A DNA stretch of 38,346 nt from Streptomyces longisporoflavus (lineage in GTDB: Bacteria > Actinomycetota > Actinomycetes > Streptomycetales > Streptomycetaceae), in the NCBI RefSeq assembly GCF_014649775.1, contig NZ_BMTR01000042.1, forward strand, positions 1-38,346, given 5' to 3'. Shown here piece after piece: positions 1-8,460 of the stretch. The position numbers and the translations under genes were made by a program. How positions within the stretch are numbered: the first letter of the stretch is position 1; each line of letters opens with the position of its first letter. The notes beneath the pieces were generated by a model that ran no database searches, had not been told where the DNA came from, and saw only the letters and a list, made by a program, of their open reading frames with translations.

Positions 1-783
1 TCGGCACCCACCAACGGCCACAAGCTCTCGTCTCGTTGCCGGTCCGCAGGTCCGCCTGGAAAAAACCAGTTCTGCCCGCCGCAGACGGACCCGAACTCCC
101 GAAGTGCGAAGCACAGCTGTCCACCCGTTCCGCGTCCCGGTGATCATCCGCGACTCGGCACCGCAGCCGCCGCCGCTGCCAGGAGGGGAGAAGGACGGCC
201 GGTCTGAGTCCGAAAGCATCGGTCATCAAGATTCTCCGAGTCGTTCGACACGACGGGCTGTCCTGGTCCAACGACACAGCTGCGAATCGGGCACAGCCCT
301 GTCCGGGGGCGCGAGCCCCAGTGCGCCGGACCCACAGCCATGGCCATGGACCACCACAAACGTCGTGATCAGATCTACGTGCGAGCTGTCTCAACTCTCC
401 GGCATCTCCCTGGCACGCGACGCTGCCCAAGGTGACGGACGGGTGGTCGCCTTCGGCTTCCGGCAGCCGGTGATGACCTGCCCGGGTGCGCGGACGGCCC
501 GGAGGCCCGTGCGTGAACGCGGGGGCTGTCGGCGGTGCACGGGCCTTGTCGATACAGAGCCGGACGGTCCTGTCCGGAAGTGTCCCGGACAGGGCTGTGG
601 CCAGCCCGGACGGCTGCGGCTGTCCGGGACAGCCGGTCGCTCTTGTTGCAGCTGCTGAGCGCTGGCACCTTCTGAGGCGTCTGGCCAGTCAGATGTTGCG
701 GCGACACAGCGCCGCAGCTCTGCAGCGGGTCGAAGACCAGGCACAGACCCAGGACAAGACACCTTCACGGGGAGGAGCTACAC
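1..783. other. Upstream stretch without a convincing gene
   Basis: Open frames exist on both strands, but none shows a ribosome site with family-like protein sequence. They are arginine- and proline-rich, as expected of shadow frames in GC-rich DNA. The last part (about 560-640) carries repeated TGTCC/GGACA dyads, and a good Shine-Dalgarno sequence (GGGGAGGAG) lies just before the gene at 784. The rest may be gene debris; I see nothing I can name. Confidence 0.5.
561..634. promoter_or_regulatory. Cluster of TGTCC/GGACA dyads upstream of the secreted nuclease
   Basis: CCTGTCCGG at 569-577 is matched by CCGGACAGG at 585-593. A 17-bp palindrome, GGCTGTCC-G-GGACAGCC, lies at 618-634. Further GGAC half sites sit at 562-565 and 607-610. 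The spacing looks like an operator array or a pair of hairpins 150-220 bp before the start codon at 784. No regulator is recognisable from the motif, so a terminator of an upstream transcript remains possible. Confidence 0.3.
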
Positions 784-1746
784 ATGCGCTCAGCACGTCA
801 CCTACGTGGTGTGATCGCTGGTACGGCCGCGGCCCTCGGAGTCCTCATCGGCCTCCTTGCCGCTCCGGCTGCGTCGGCAGACACCCGGCCCGCCGCGCTG
901 CCGTCGGCCGTCAACGTCATCACGTGGAACATCTGCGGCGGACTCACCAGCTGCCCGAACTCCGATCACCCGCAACGCAAACTGCGCGAACTGGTCAACC
1001 GTAAGGTCGACGGCCAGAAACTCAACGTGATCATGATGCAGGAGTCGTGCGGCCGGCTGCATGCCGCCGCGCTCCAGAAGATGCTCGGCAGCGGCTGGGC
1101 CGTCCAGCACCGGGTCGCGCCGCTGCTGGCCACCGGCAAGCCCGCCCCCTGCGCAGCCGATGGCGGGCGTCTCGATGGCGGGGTGACGGTGGCGGTACAG
1201 AAGATGCCCGGCAGCGACTTTGTCAACGACAGGGACGCGTCGGCGCAGAGCGACGGGTGGAACATGACCTACACTCCGGCGCGGTCGGACACCCCCAAGC
1301 TGGGCACTCAGGGTGCGGCCTGCCTCGAGGACCGCGGCAACAAGCTGCTGGCGTGCACCACACACCTGGCCAACGAGAACGCCGACCCCAATGCCGCCTA
1401 TCGGCGTGACTCGGTGTCCAGCCTGCACCAGCAGGTCAAGGAGTACCAGGACCGCGGCTACCGCACCATCGTCGGCGGCGACTTCAATCTGGAACCGGAC
1501 GACTCCCAGATCAAGCCGATGTACGCGGGTAACTTCGAGGCCGACACCGACGACAAGTGCAACACCGCGGTGCACTGGACCCTCGGCTGCACCAGTCCGT
1601 TCGGCCACAAGTACGACTACATCTTCTTCAGCGACAACGGCTGGGACCTCAAGACCGGTGACGTGATCCGCAATGGATCATGGCGGTACGACTACGGTCG
1701 CCTCAGCGACCACTTCATGCTCCAAGGGGCCGTGAACCCGGTCTGA
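784..1746 (+). CDS. Secreted endonuclease/exonuclease/phosphatase family protein
   Basis: A 320-residue protein with a Sec signal peptide: a basic start, a hydrophobic stretch at about residues 9-28, and an AASA cleavage site near residue 32. The mature part has the EEP (DNase I-like) motifs in order: TWNICGG near residue 47, the metal-binding Glu in MMQES, GGDFNLEP near 235, KYDYIFF near 278, and the catalytic SDHFML near 307. The family hydrolyses phosphodiester or phosphomonoester bonds, so an extracellular nuclease is likely, but the substrate cannot be read from sequence. GGGGAGGAG lies 6 nt before the ATG. The gene is monocistronic and ends in a strong terminator. A role in scavenging phosphate or nucleic acid is inference. 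Confidence 0.88.
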   Translation: MRSARHLRGVIAGTAAALGVLIGLLAAPAASADTRPAALPSAVNVITWNICGGLTSCPNSDHPQRKLRELVNRKVDGQKLNVIMMQESCGRLHAAALQKMLGSGWAVQHRVAPLLATGKPAPCAADGGRLDGGVTVAVQKMPGSDFVNDRDASAQSDGWNMTYTPARSDTPKLGTQGAACLEDRGNKLLACTTHLANENADPNAAYRRDSVSSLHQQVKEYQDRGYRTIVGGDFNLEPDDSQIKPMYAGNFEADTDDKCNTAVHWTLGCTSPFGHKYDYIFFSDNGWDLKTGDVIRNGSWRYDYGRLSDHFMLQGAVNPV

Positions 1747-1760
1747 CATTTCCATACGGC

Positions 1761-1804
1761 GCTGATCCCTGCTGCCCGGCTTCGTCCGGGCAGCAGGGAT
1801 CAGC
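1761..1804. terminator. Strong hairpin terminator after the nuclease gene
   Basis: A perfect 19-bp stem (1761-1779 with 1786-1804) closes a 6-nt loop, 14 nt after the stop codon. There is no long T run, which is usual for Streptomyces terminators. Confidence 0.85.
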
Positions 1805-1931
1805 AGGTTCCTCCCGGGCGGAGCCGGGACGGGGCGGCAGTTCGACCCGTCCCGCCCACCCGACGCGAGGCGTGCGTGTGCGGCGAGGGCCGAAGGTGTC
1901 CGAAACAGCCGATCGTGCGCGCCAACACCCC

Positions 1932-1937
1932 TAGAGT
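1932..1937 (+). promoter_or_regulatory. -10 box of a leaderless promoter
   Basis: TAGAGT is followed by exactly six bases and then the ATG at 1944, with no Shine-Dalgarno sequence. This is the standard arrangement for leaderless Streptomyces transcripts. No good -35 hexamer is visible. The same TAGAGT-N6-ATG layout occurs at 4871. Confidence 0.6.
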
Positions 1938-1943
1938 GCACGC

Positions 1944-2723
1944 ATGTTCGAGACGAAACTTGCCGCTGCGGCCGATCTGTTCCGCCCCCGGGCCGCCGCC
2001 CGTGACCTTCCGCCCGAAGACGTGGATGCGTTCATACGCTGCGTGCGCCCCGCGGTCCACGTGACCGAGGGGGACGGGCCACTGCGCGTGGGCCGGATGG
2101 GCGGAGCCCCGATGCTTCCCCCCGACGCGCCGGAGCCCTCGTGCCGGTTCGTCTTCTCCATCGACTGCGCCTCACTGCCCGCCGGTGCCACCGACCTGCC
2201 ACTGCCGCCCGACGGCGAACTGCTGTTCTTCGCCGAGCTGGAACAGGACGGCAACGGCGACACCTTCACCTGGTACGTGCCCTCCGCAACCCCCACCCGC
2301 CACCGCCCGTGTCCCGAACCGTCCTCCACCCCGGCCGCCTACCGACAGCGGCCCCTGCAGATGACCGGCTCCGGACTCTCGGCCCCCGACTCCTACCGCT
2401 TCGCCGAACAACGATGGAAGGAAGGCTTCACCAGCGAACAGGAAAACATCGCCCACATGCTCGGCGAAACCTGGCAACAGGCCACCGACCCGCAACTCCT
2501 GGACGCGCACGGATTCATCCAGCTCGGCGGCAACTCCCGGGGCCACGAACTCGACCTGCTCCTTCAGGACGAGGAAGGCGACGACTGGGTGGACCTGGCC
2601 ACCTGGACCTGCCAGAGCGAGGACCTCGACAACATCGAGTCCGCCACCATCGTCTGGGAAATCCGGCGAGAAGACCTGGCCGCACGGCGCTTCGACAACA
2701 TCTACGGCCACCAGGACCAATAA
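1944..2723 (+). CDS. DUF1963 / YwqG-like protein
   Basis: A 259-residue cytosolic protein without signal peptide or membrane segments. The YwqG (DUF1963) pattern is visible: GRMGGAPMLPP near residue 50, FSIDCASLP near 70, a middle segment ending FIQLGG near 193, and the closing EIRREDLAARRFD near 240. The family binds no well-defined substrate and its function is unknown. The gene starts at an ATG with a TAGAGT box six bases upstream, so it is probably leaderless. Its 3' end faces a decayed kinase gene on the other strand. Confidence 0.72.
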   Translation: MFETKLAAAADLFRPRAAARDLPPEDVDAFIRCVRPAVHVTEGDGPLRVGRMGGAPMLPPDAPEPSCRFVFSIDCASLPAGATDLPLPPDGELLFFAELEQDGNGDTFTWYVPSATPTRHRPCPEPSSTPAAYRQRPLQMTGSGLSAPDSYRFAEQRWKEGFTSEQENIAHMLGETWQQATDPQLLDAHGFIQLGGNSRGHELDLLLQDEEGDDWVDLATWTCQSEDLDNIESATIVWEIRREDLAARRFDNIYGHQDQ

Positions 2724-2790
2724 CGCCACCTGCCGCCCCGCCCCGCGGTCCCCCGGGCGGGATCACTGGCGGTAGGCGTGGCGTTGTCCG

Positions 2791-3348
2791 CCAGCGATGG
2801 TTCGGAAGTACTCGGTCCAGACCGCTCCCGCGCAGGATCTGGTGGAGGGTGTCGTCCAGGGAGCCGGCTGCGTCGATGACGGTCTCCAGGGCGTCGGGCA
2901 GGTCCTTCTTCCTGTACCAGTCGCGCAGGTTGTCGGCGGTGACCTGCTTGAGGTACATGGCATCGGCCTTCGTCGCGTGCCTGCACACCGTCTCCGCGTA
3001 CGGCACATCGAGGTAGTAGCAGCGCGAGACGCCACGGTGGGCGCGGACCAGGTCCCGGAGCATGGGGCCGTAGCAGTCGGCGTACAGGATGCCTTCGACG
3101 ACGTGGAAAGCGTTGTCCAGGACGTAGCGGGCGGTCATGCTGATCAGGCAGATGTTAGCGGCACCGGGCCGGTCACGTTCGCGCAGCACGATCCGGCGCA
3201 GGCTGTCCTGGGCGACGATGGCGAGGTTGCGGCCGAACTACTCGCGCAGGCCGGCCGCGACGGAGGACTTGCCTGAGGCGCTGTTGCCGCGGATCACGAT
3301 GAGTCGCGTGTCGTCTGCGCCCACCGTGCCCGGCGCGCCGTCAGTCAC
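2791..3348 (-). pseudogene. P-loop kinase-like gene with in-frame amber stop
   Basis: Read from the GTG at 3348, the protein opens with a Walker A motif, GNSASGKSS, and continues through QDSLRR, FHVVEGILYAD, YYLDVPYAET and DALETVID. This is the layout of small AAA_33 or zeta-toxin-like ATP-dependent kinases of about 185 residues. Codon 37 is TAG (3238-3240), probably a former CAG, so only the P-loop peptide can be made. The frame then runs open past the family-like end (about 2791) to 2515, under the convergent neighbour, which suggests the native stop is also lost. The GTG overlaps the upstream gene's stop by 8 nt, indicating translational coupling. The substrate is unknown. Confidence 0.7.
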
Positions 3349-3940
3349 CGAGGCTCAACTGCAACCGGTGCTCGTGGAAGTGATCCCAGTCCATGACGAG
3401 GCGGAAGCGCTGATGTGCCTCCAGTCGTTCCGCGTCGGCTGGCTCCTGGCCGCGCCGCCCGCCGGCATCGCCGGACTGAACGAGCTCCGCGAGGGCCAGG
3501 CGCACGTTGTCGGCGTCCTGACGGGTGGCAGAGGCCAGCCGGTCCAGGGAGGTAAGGATCTCCTGCGGCTCCCCCTCGTCGACCAAGTGGTCGATGAGGG
3601 TGTCGACGAGCGGTCCGGTGCGCATCGTCCAGCGGATCCAGTCGAGGCGCTTGGTGAGTTCAGCGTCCAGCGTCAGCAGATCCCCGGGCAGCGGAAGGAC
3701 GGCTGGCTGCGACCACCGGGGGCCGCCCGGTGTCTCTTCGCGGCTCGCCATCCCCCAAGTCAGGTAGAGCTCGGACAGGTCCCGCACTGTCCCGGGCACC
3801 GGGAAGCCGGCGCCTGTCAGCATGGCGCCGAACGCCTCCATGCATCTGGCCTCGTTGGCCTCGCGGCCCTCCGGCGCTTCTTCGTAGTCCCACTCCCTCA
3901 TCGGGCCACGAGAACGTGAGTGCGCTGCCGCGACCGCCAC
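3341..3940 (-). CDS. Hypothetical protein, probable C-terminal part of a frameshifted gene
   Basis: A frame of 199 residues from a GTG; the first ATG in a plausible context is at 3898 (MREWDYEE). It has no signal or membrane segment. The sequence is acidic and largely helical (LPLPGDLLTLDAEL, TGPLVDTLIDHLVDEG). It reminds me of Streptomyces proteins called DUF6042, from memory only. Another frame immediately upstream carries clearly protein-like sequence (next entry), so this is more likely the back half of one longer gene than a complete protein. It overlaps the kinase pseudogene by 8 nt and would have formed a two-gene operon with it. Confidence 0.55.
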   Translation of the reverse strand: MAVAAAHSRSRGPMREWDYEEAPEGREANEARCMEAFGAMLTGAGFPVPGTVRDLSELYLTWGMASREETPGGPRWSQPAVLPLPGDLLTLDAELTKRLDWIRWTMRTGPLVDTLIDHLVDEGEPQEILTSLDRLASATRQDADNVRLALAELVQSGDAGGRRGQEPADAERLEAHQRFRLVMDWDHFHEHRLQLSLGD

Positions 3941-4141
3941 CGATCATGGCCCAGTGGCCGTCGAAGACGTCCTGCAGCAGGTCGTCGAGAGAGCCGGTGA
4001 AGCGGGGCTGGCTCGCGGTCCCGATCAGCATGGTCAGCAGAAGCCCTGGCGGGGCAGGACGTGCTCCGAGCCCGAGACGGACCAGTCGTTGTGCATTGCC
4101 AGGTCCCGGCGTGGGCCGGGCACATGCGGGTTCTCGGTCAT
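3898..4141 (-). pseudogene. N-terminal fragments of the frameshifted neighbour
   Basis: From the ATG at 4141 one frame reads MTENPHVPGP then NDWSVSGSEHVLPRQGF and hits TGA. The next frame immediately continues with LLTMLIGTASQPRFTG, DDLLQDVFDGHW and ALTFSWPDE, and overlaps the MREWDYEE start of the downstream frame. Together the three pieces look like a single protein of about 270 residues broken by two small indels, one near 4040 and one near 3898. The order of the pieces is seen directly; the reconstruction is inferred. Confidence 0.5.
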
Positions 4142-4201
4142 CAGCGGCTCTTCCGCGAAAACGGCCTGACGCGCGCAGCGCACGCACGCAGGTGTGTCTC
4201 G

Positions 4202-4640
4202 TCATGGACATCCGACCCAGGCCCGATGGTCGGGTGCGGCATGCAGTTCCTCGCGCAGGCGGCCCCGTAGGACACCGACGCGCGTTCGGCCCTCCAAGAC
4301 CTGAAGACCGCTGCCCGCCGGGTCCAGGAGACGCCGGTCGATGAGGAGCAGCGGGCGCCGCCACGTCCCGTACTCTTCCCAGTGCCGGCCCACTTCCGGG
4401 ATTTTCACCGAGGCCCAGTACACCGGGTTTTCGGCGAAGTGCTCGATCAGTCCGGCGTCGCTCTCACCGGTCGGCATGGTGTGGAAGTCCGCAGCCGGGA
4501 TCATCTCCGGCCGCCAGGTGATGTCGCGCAGGCCGATGCCGCCGTAGTCGCTGCCGAAAGGGCGTCATCGCCGTGGTCGAAGAGGAACTGAACCGCTCCG
4601 GGATGGGTGGAGGCTCCGGTGTGTCCCGAGTTGAGTGGAG
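4202..4640 (-). pseudogene. Decayed hypothetical gene
   Basis: The main frame reads FGSDYGGIGLRDITWRPEM, then PVYWASVKIPEVGRHWEEYG, LLLIDRRLLDP and QVLEGRTRVGVLRGRL, ending at TGA 4202. A second frame upstream supplies VQFLFDHGDDAL before a shift near 4560. The LEGRTRVGVLRG segment faintly recalls ParB-like folds, but I would not assign a family. No start codon with a ribosome site joins the parts, so the gene appears dead. Confidence 0.45.
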
Positions 4641-4655
4641 CCGAGTTACCTGGTT

Positions 4656-4755
4656 TCACGCTAGCGGTGGTGTGCGGAGTTCGTACTCCACCGGGCTGAC
4701 CATGCCCAGTGCGGAGTGCCTCCGCTGCCGGTCGGGACCGATATTGAGCGTAGTA
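4656..4755 (-). pseudogene. IS3-family transposase C-terminal remnant
   Basis: The frame ends with RQRRHSALGMVSPVEYEL and a stop at 4656. The RRHSALG...P.EYE tail is diagnostic of IS3-family OrfB integrase-type transposases. Only about 30 codons remain and nothing catalytic is left. Confidence 0.7.
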
Positions 4756-4870
4756 GTGAGTCTCGTGCTCGTGGGGTAGGGTCCGCTGGCCGCCCGCCCC
4801 AGGGCAAGAAGCAGCGGCCCGCCGGATGACCATGGGTAACACGCTTCGAAAATCACTTGCAGTGCCTGCT

Positions 4871-4876
4871 TAGAGT
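4871..4876 (+). promoter_or_regulatory. -10 box of a leaderless promoter
   Basis: TAGAGT is followed by six bases and the ATG at 4883, with no Shine-Dalgarno sequence. The arrangement is identical to that at 1932. Confidence 0.6.
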
Positions 4877-4882
4877 GCGGAC

Positions 4883-5347
4883 ATGCCAATCTCGCTGCAC
4901 CTGCAAGAGATCACCCCTGACAACTTCGAGGCCGCGATCAACCTGAGGGTTCGGCCCGACCAGGAACACTTGGTGGCGCCAGTGGTGAAGTCGCTTGCCG
5001 AGGCTTACGTTCACCCCGGCATCGCGTGGCCCCGGCTCATCTGCGAGGACGACGAGGTCGTCGGGTTCCTCATGGCCTTCTTCCACATCGACTGGACCGG
5101 CGAAGGCACCGACTTTCGCTCCGGGCTCTGGCGTCTCAACATCGCAGATGGAAAGCAGGGACGGGGCTACGGACGCTTCGCAGTGGAGTCCGTAGCCGCT
5201 GAGATCCGGCGCCGAGGTGGCACGCGCCTGACTGCCACCTGGCATCCCGGACCGGATGGCCCCATGGGTTTCTATCTGGCTCTCGGTTTCCGCCCAACTG
5301 GAGAGATCAGCGGAGATGAAACGGTGGGCATGCTGGAACTGGACTGA
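4883..5347 (+). CDS. GNAT family N-acetyltransferase
   Basis: A 154-residue cytosolic enzyme. The acetyl-CoA binding motif A is seen as WRLNIADGKQGRGYGR near residues 88-103, with the Q/R-x-x-G-x-G/A loop, and motif B as GFYLALGF near 131. The LIxEDDEVVGFLMA segment before it is typical of the spermidine/polyamine-type acetyltransferase branch. It would transfer acetyl from acetyl-CoA to a primary amine; the acceptor is unknown. The start is fixed by the leaderless-type TAGAGT-N6-ATG. It stands alone between IS remnants. Confidence 0.85.
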   Translation: MPISLHLQEITPDNFEAAINLRVRPDQEHLVAPVVKSLAEAYVHPGIAWPRLICEDDEVVGFLMAFFHIDWTGEGTDFRSGLWRLNIADGKQGRGYGRFAVESVAAEIRRRGGTRLTATWHPGPDGPMGFYLALGFRPTGEISGDETVGMLELD

Positions 5348-5715
5348 GCCCGGACTTCTGCCACACCGGCAACGACCAACATGACGACGTATTGGTCTAT
5401 GCCATCCCGAGCTCAACCGGTGGCACCCGCTCAAGAACACCTACTGAGAGCCGTTTTCAACTGTTAAGCCTGTTTCATCCCAACATGCACCTACGGCAGG
5501 GCATGACTTGAGGGGTTACAAAGGCGGAGGCACTCCATGGGCCGCCTGTAAGGCCCGACTTGTCTGTCTCATCCTGCGAAGCCTGTCTCATCCCAAAACA
5601 TGCACCGGTGCCCCCTACGTCTAGCGGAGGCGTGCCGGAAATCGACACGCGTGGGGACCAGGATGAGTCAAGAGATATATGAGGCAGCGCAAACCAGCTG
5701 GAAACGACCTCTAAG
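5348..5715. other. Gene-free stretch between acetyltransferase and IS1182
   Basis: No supported frame was found. A short segment near 5395-5450 reads CHPELNRWHPLKNTY on the plus strand and may be debris. The stretch also holds the direct repeat described at 5466-5608 and ends with the CTAAG that precedes the insertion element. Confidence 0.4.
5466..5608. repeat. Direct repeat GCCTGTYTCATCCCAA...CATGCACC
   Basis: Two copies of about 27 bp, beginning AAGCCTGTTTCATCCCAA at 5465 and AGCCTGTCTCATCCCAAAA at 5580, lie 114 bp apart. Each is followed by CATGCACC. A third partial copy, TGTCTCATCC, is at 5565-5574. They could be the edges of a lost mobile element or protein-binding sites. Confidence 0.5.
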
Positions 5716-7555
5716 CTTGACTCTGTCGAGGATCTTGGGGTTGTCGAGGTCAGGTGCCCAGGGTTCGCCAGGACTTCGGTCGGGGTAGCTCGTGTTGGTC
5801 GAGGTAGTTCTGGAAGGCAGTCGGTCGGCGGGGCCTGGGTGTTTCCTCGGCCGGTGACAGTCCGCTGAGACGCTCGATGTTGACGGCGATGGCCGTCAGG
5901 ACGTGCTGGATGTGGGCTTTCCCCTGTCCTCGGTAGCGGCAGCGCCGCATGCCGTGGCCGTGGGCGAACTCGTTGACCGTGCCCTCCACTGCCGAGCGGA
6001 CCGCGTAGCGCGTCTTCCACTCGGGCGTCTGCTGCTCCGCGCGGACGCGAAGTTGCAGTTCACGGAGTTCTAGCGGGGGAAAGCCCACGGTGCGGTTGCT
6101 GTCGGCTGTGGTGGTGCACTGGGCGCGGGACGGGCAGGGGCGGCACTGGCTCTTGGTGAACCGGGCCACGATCAGCGGGGCGCGGTGGGCGAGGAGGTCG
6201 GGTAGGGACCGTGCCAGCCTGCACTGACCTGGCCCTGGGGGCAGGTGACCTGCTGACGGTCGTAGTCGATGTGGAAGTCGTCCCGGGTGAAGCCCTCGCC
6301 CCGATGGTGCTGCCGGGTGGGGTTGCCTCGGAGCGGCCCGGAGACGGTGACCTGGTGTTCACGTGTGGCCTGTTCCAGGTGGGGCAGGGAGGTGTAGCCG
6401 GCGTCGACCAAATGCTCGGCGGGCAGCAGCCCGCGACGCGCCAGGCGGGCGTGGATGCTGGGCAGGACCTTGCTGTCGTGAGTGGTGGCCGCGGTGGTGG
6501 CCACATCCGTGATCACGTTGGGGCCGTCCGGCGCGCACGTCTCCGTCAGATGAGCGGAGAACCCCTTCCAGCTGATGATGTGCCCGTGCCGTGCGTAGCG
6601 GGCGGTGGTGTCGTAGGGCGAGACGATGGTCCGGGACGAGGACGGCAGCCCGGTCCCGCCTTCCTTCTCGGCGGTGCGCCAGCACGGTTTTCCTGCGGCG
6701 TCACGGTGGTAGTTCTGCACCATCATCTGGCGCAGGGCCTGGACACGAGGGCCCGACGTGCGGCCTGCTCCGTGCCGGTAGAGGTGTTCCAGGAGCCGGA
6801 CGGCATCGTTCCCGGTGGCCAGGATCCTGGTCGTGGGCTTGGTGGGGTTCTTGCCCAGGCGGACCGGCCGGCCGTAACGGCGCCCCCACTCCTCGTCGAC
6901 CAGCTCGTCCAGCAAGTGCGGGGCGATGCTCGCGACTTCCTCCAGTGCGGCGCGAACCACCTCGGTGAGCAGCTCCAGGCGGGTCAGGTCGCGCACCGCG
7001 GCCAGGACATGGGTGGAGTCGGTGCGTTGCGTGGTGCGCTCGCGCACCAGGCCGGCCTCCTTGAGGCGGGCCAGTGCAAGGTCGAGGAGCCGGTCGGCGC
7101 GGTCGTCTTCGCCGAGACGGTCGCGGAAGTCGGCCAGCACGCTGTGGTGGCAGCCGGGATCGTCCAGCTCCATCGCCATCGCGTACTTGAAGCCGATGCG
7201 GCAGCGGACCGCCTCGGCGGCCTGCCGGTCGGAGAGGCCGAGCAGGAACTGCAGCACACAGACAGTGGCCAGCTGAGCAGGCGAGAGACCCGGACGCCCG
7301 TCACGCGGGTACCAGTCGGCGAAGTCCTCGTCGCACCACAGACCGTCGAGGCGGTCACGCACCCATATCGCCGTCGCACCACCCGGGTTGCTCGCCCGCG
7401 CAATCCGCGCAGTCAAAGACGGGACTTGCTCACCGGAACGCGGGCGCAGGGACAACGGGCACCTCGACAGCCACATCGGTCATCGGAACCACCCGAGCAT
7501 GCCCGCTGATCATGCTGCCGCACCGAGAAACCCCAAGATCCCCGACAGAGTCAAG
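5716..7555 (-). mobile_element. IS1182-family insertion sequence
   Basis: Terminal inverted repeats of 27 bp with one mismatch, CTTGACTCTGTCG... at 5716-5742 and its complement at 7529-7555, enclose a single minus-strand transposase gene. CTAAG is present directly outside both ends (5711-5715 and 7556-7560) and may be a 5-bp target duplication. The repeats can be extended by two further bases, which would shorten the duplication. The element is 1840 bp, the usual size for the family. Confidence 0.85.
5750..7476 (-). pseudogene. IS1182-family transposase, frameshifted
   Basis: The N-terminal frame (7476-6172, 434 residues) has the family start WVRDRLDGLWCDEDFADWYP, the TDSTHV catalytic Asp region near residue 152, a central DDE domain with GYTSLPHLE, and the zinc-ribbon start. 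The C-terminal frame (6169-5750) continues MARFTKSQCRPCPSRAQC and ends with the helical tail. A one-base loss in GCGCCCCGCTGATC near 6178 separates them. Joined, they give about 575 residues, the normal family length. The break sits between conserved parts, so this is more likely an inactivating lesion than programmed frameshifting, though the latter is not excluded. Confidence 0.8.
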
Positions 7556-7862
7556 CTAAGTGGAAGCCGCCGAAGCGGTCGGTGGGTTTGCCGAGCACGG
7601 CGAGGATGTCGTACGCGAGGGCTGTCCCGGTGCAAGTGGCGGGGGTTGGGTGCATGGTGATGCGGCCCTGGGCCGTGTCGTGCGAGGCCGGGAGCGCGGC
7701 AGTGGAGGCCCGGCTGTCGTGGCGGTCGGTGGTGACGGCGGCCAGTTCCAGGGCCCGGTCGAAGAGGATCAATGTGCGCGCCGCTGTTTGGGTTTGCTGT
7801 AGAGCCAGCGCAGCAGCTACTCGTTCACCGCGGGGCTCTTGGTGATGCGCAGGGCCCCACCG
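7551..7862 (-). pseudogene. Unidentified gene remnant interrupted by IS1182
   Basis: One frame carries ALRITKSPAVNE, a stop, then LLRWLYSKPKQRRAH. A second frame takes over with TLILFDRALELAAVTTD and TALAYDILAVLGKPTDRF and runs into the IS end. Codon bias in the second part is typical for the organism. It appears to be a real gene broken by a stop, a shift and the insertion. I do not recognise the family. Confidence 0.35.
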
Positions 7863-7938
7863 CCCTAAGCCGCCGGGAGGAGGCGGATCGTTCTGGGGTT
7901 TGATGCTCGCTTGCCGGCGCGCGGAAAGGATGTGCGTC

Positions 7939-8460
7939 ATGAGTGACGCCAAGGGCCATTCCTGGGCCCACCACGCCCCGCACGCCTCATTCGTCTGGAT
8001 GTCGGCCTCGGCCGTCTGGCACATCTGGATGGCGGTCTTCCCCGGCTCGGACGTCGACACCGCCGGCCCCTGGGGCTATACCGCGTACATCATCTACGAC
8101 TCGTTGATCATCTTTATGTCAGTGGTCGGCGCGGTATTCGTTCTGGCCACGGTCAGCTCCTGGGGGCGGGTCCTGCCACGCCGCCTGATTCTCATCCCGC
8201 TCATCGTCGGCTGTGTGCTCCTGGTCGTCCGCGGGGGCCCGGGGATGGTCGAGAACTTTCTGGTCGCCACCCAGATCACTCCCCGGGGCGTGGTCGGCAT
8301 CTTCGACTCGTCGGTTCCCGAGATGTCGGCGGGCGAATTCTGGAGCACGTTGGCGGTCAACTCGTTCTTCTTCGCCGGCGGGCTGTTCCTGGTTCCCACG
8401 ACGCGCTCCTACGCCCACCGGACACGGACGGCCCCGGCAACCCAGAAGGGTACTCGCTGA
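7939..8460 (+). CDS. DUF3995-like integral membrane protein
   Basis: About 173 residues from the ATG at 7939, with GAAAGGA about 10 nt upstream; in-frame ATGs at 7900 and 7930 are less well placed. Four hydrophobic segments are visible, near residues 13-33, 50-75, 85-103 and 130-150. The first contains FVWMSASAVWHIWMA, like the W-rich first helix of DUF3995 proteins. Its stop overlaps the start of a second gene of the same type (TGATG at 8458-8462), so the two form a coupled pair that may build a heteromeric membrane complex. The function of the family is unknown. Confidence 0.65.
   Translation: MSDAKGHSWAHHAPHASFVWMSASAVWHIWMAVFPGSDVDTAGPWGYTAYIIYDSLIIFMSVVGAVFVLATVSSWGRVLPRRLILIPLIVGCVLLVVRGGPGMVENFLVATQITPRGVVGIFDSSVPEMSAGEFWSTLAVNSFFFAGGLFLVPTTRSYAHRTRTAPATQKGTR

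Noticed and set aside
6211..7509. 432-residue plus-strand frame
   Set aside because: Antisense of the IS1182 transposase.
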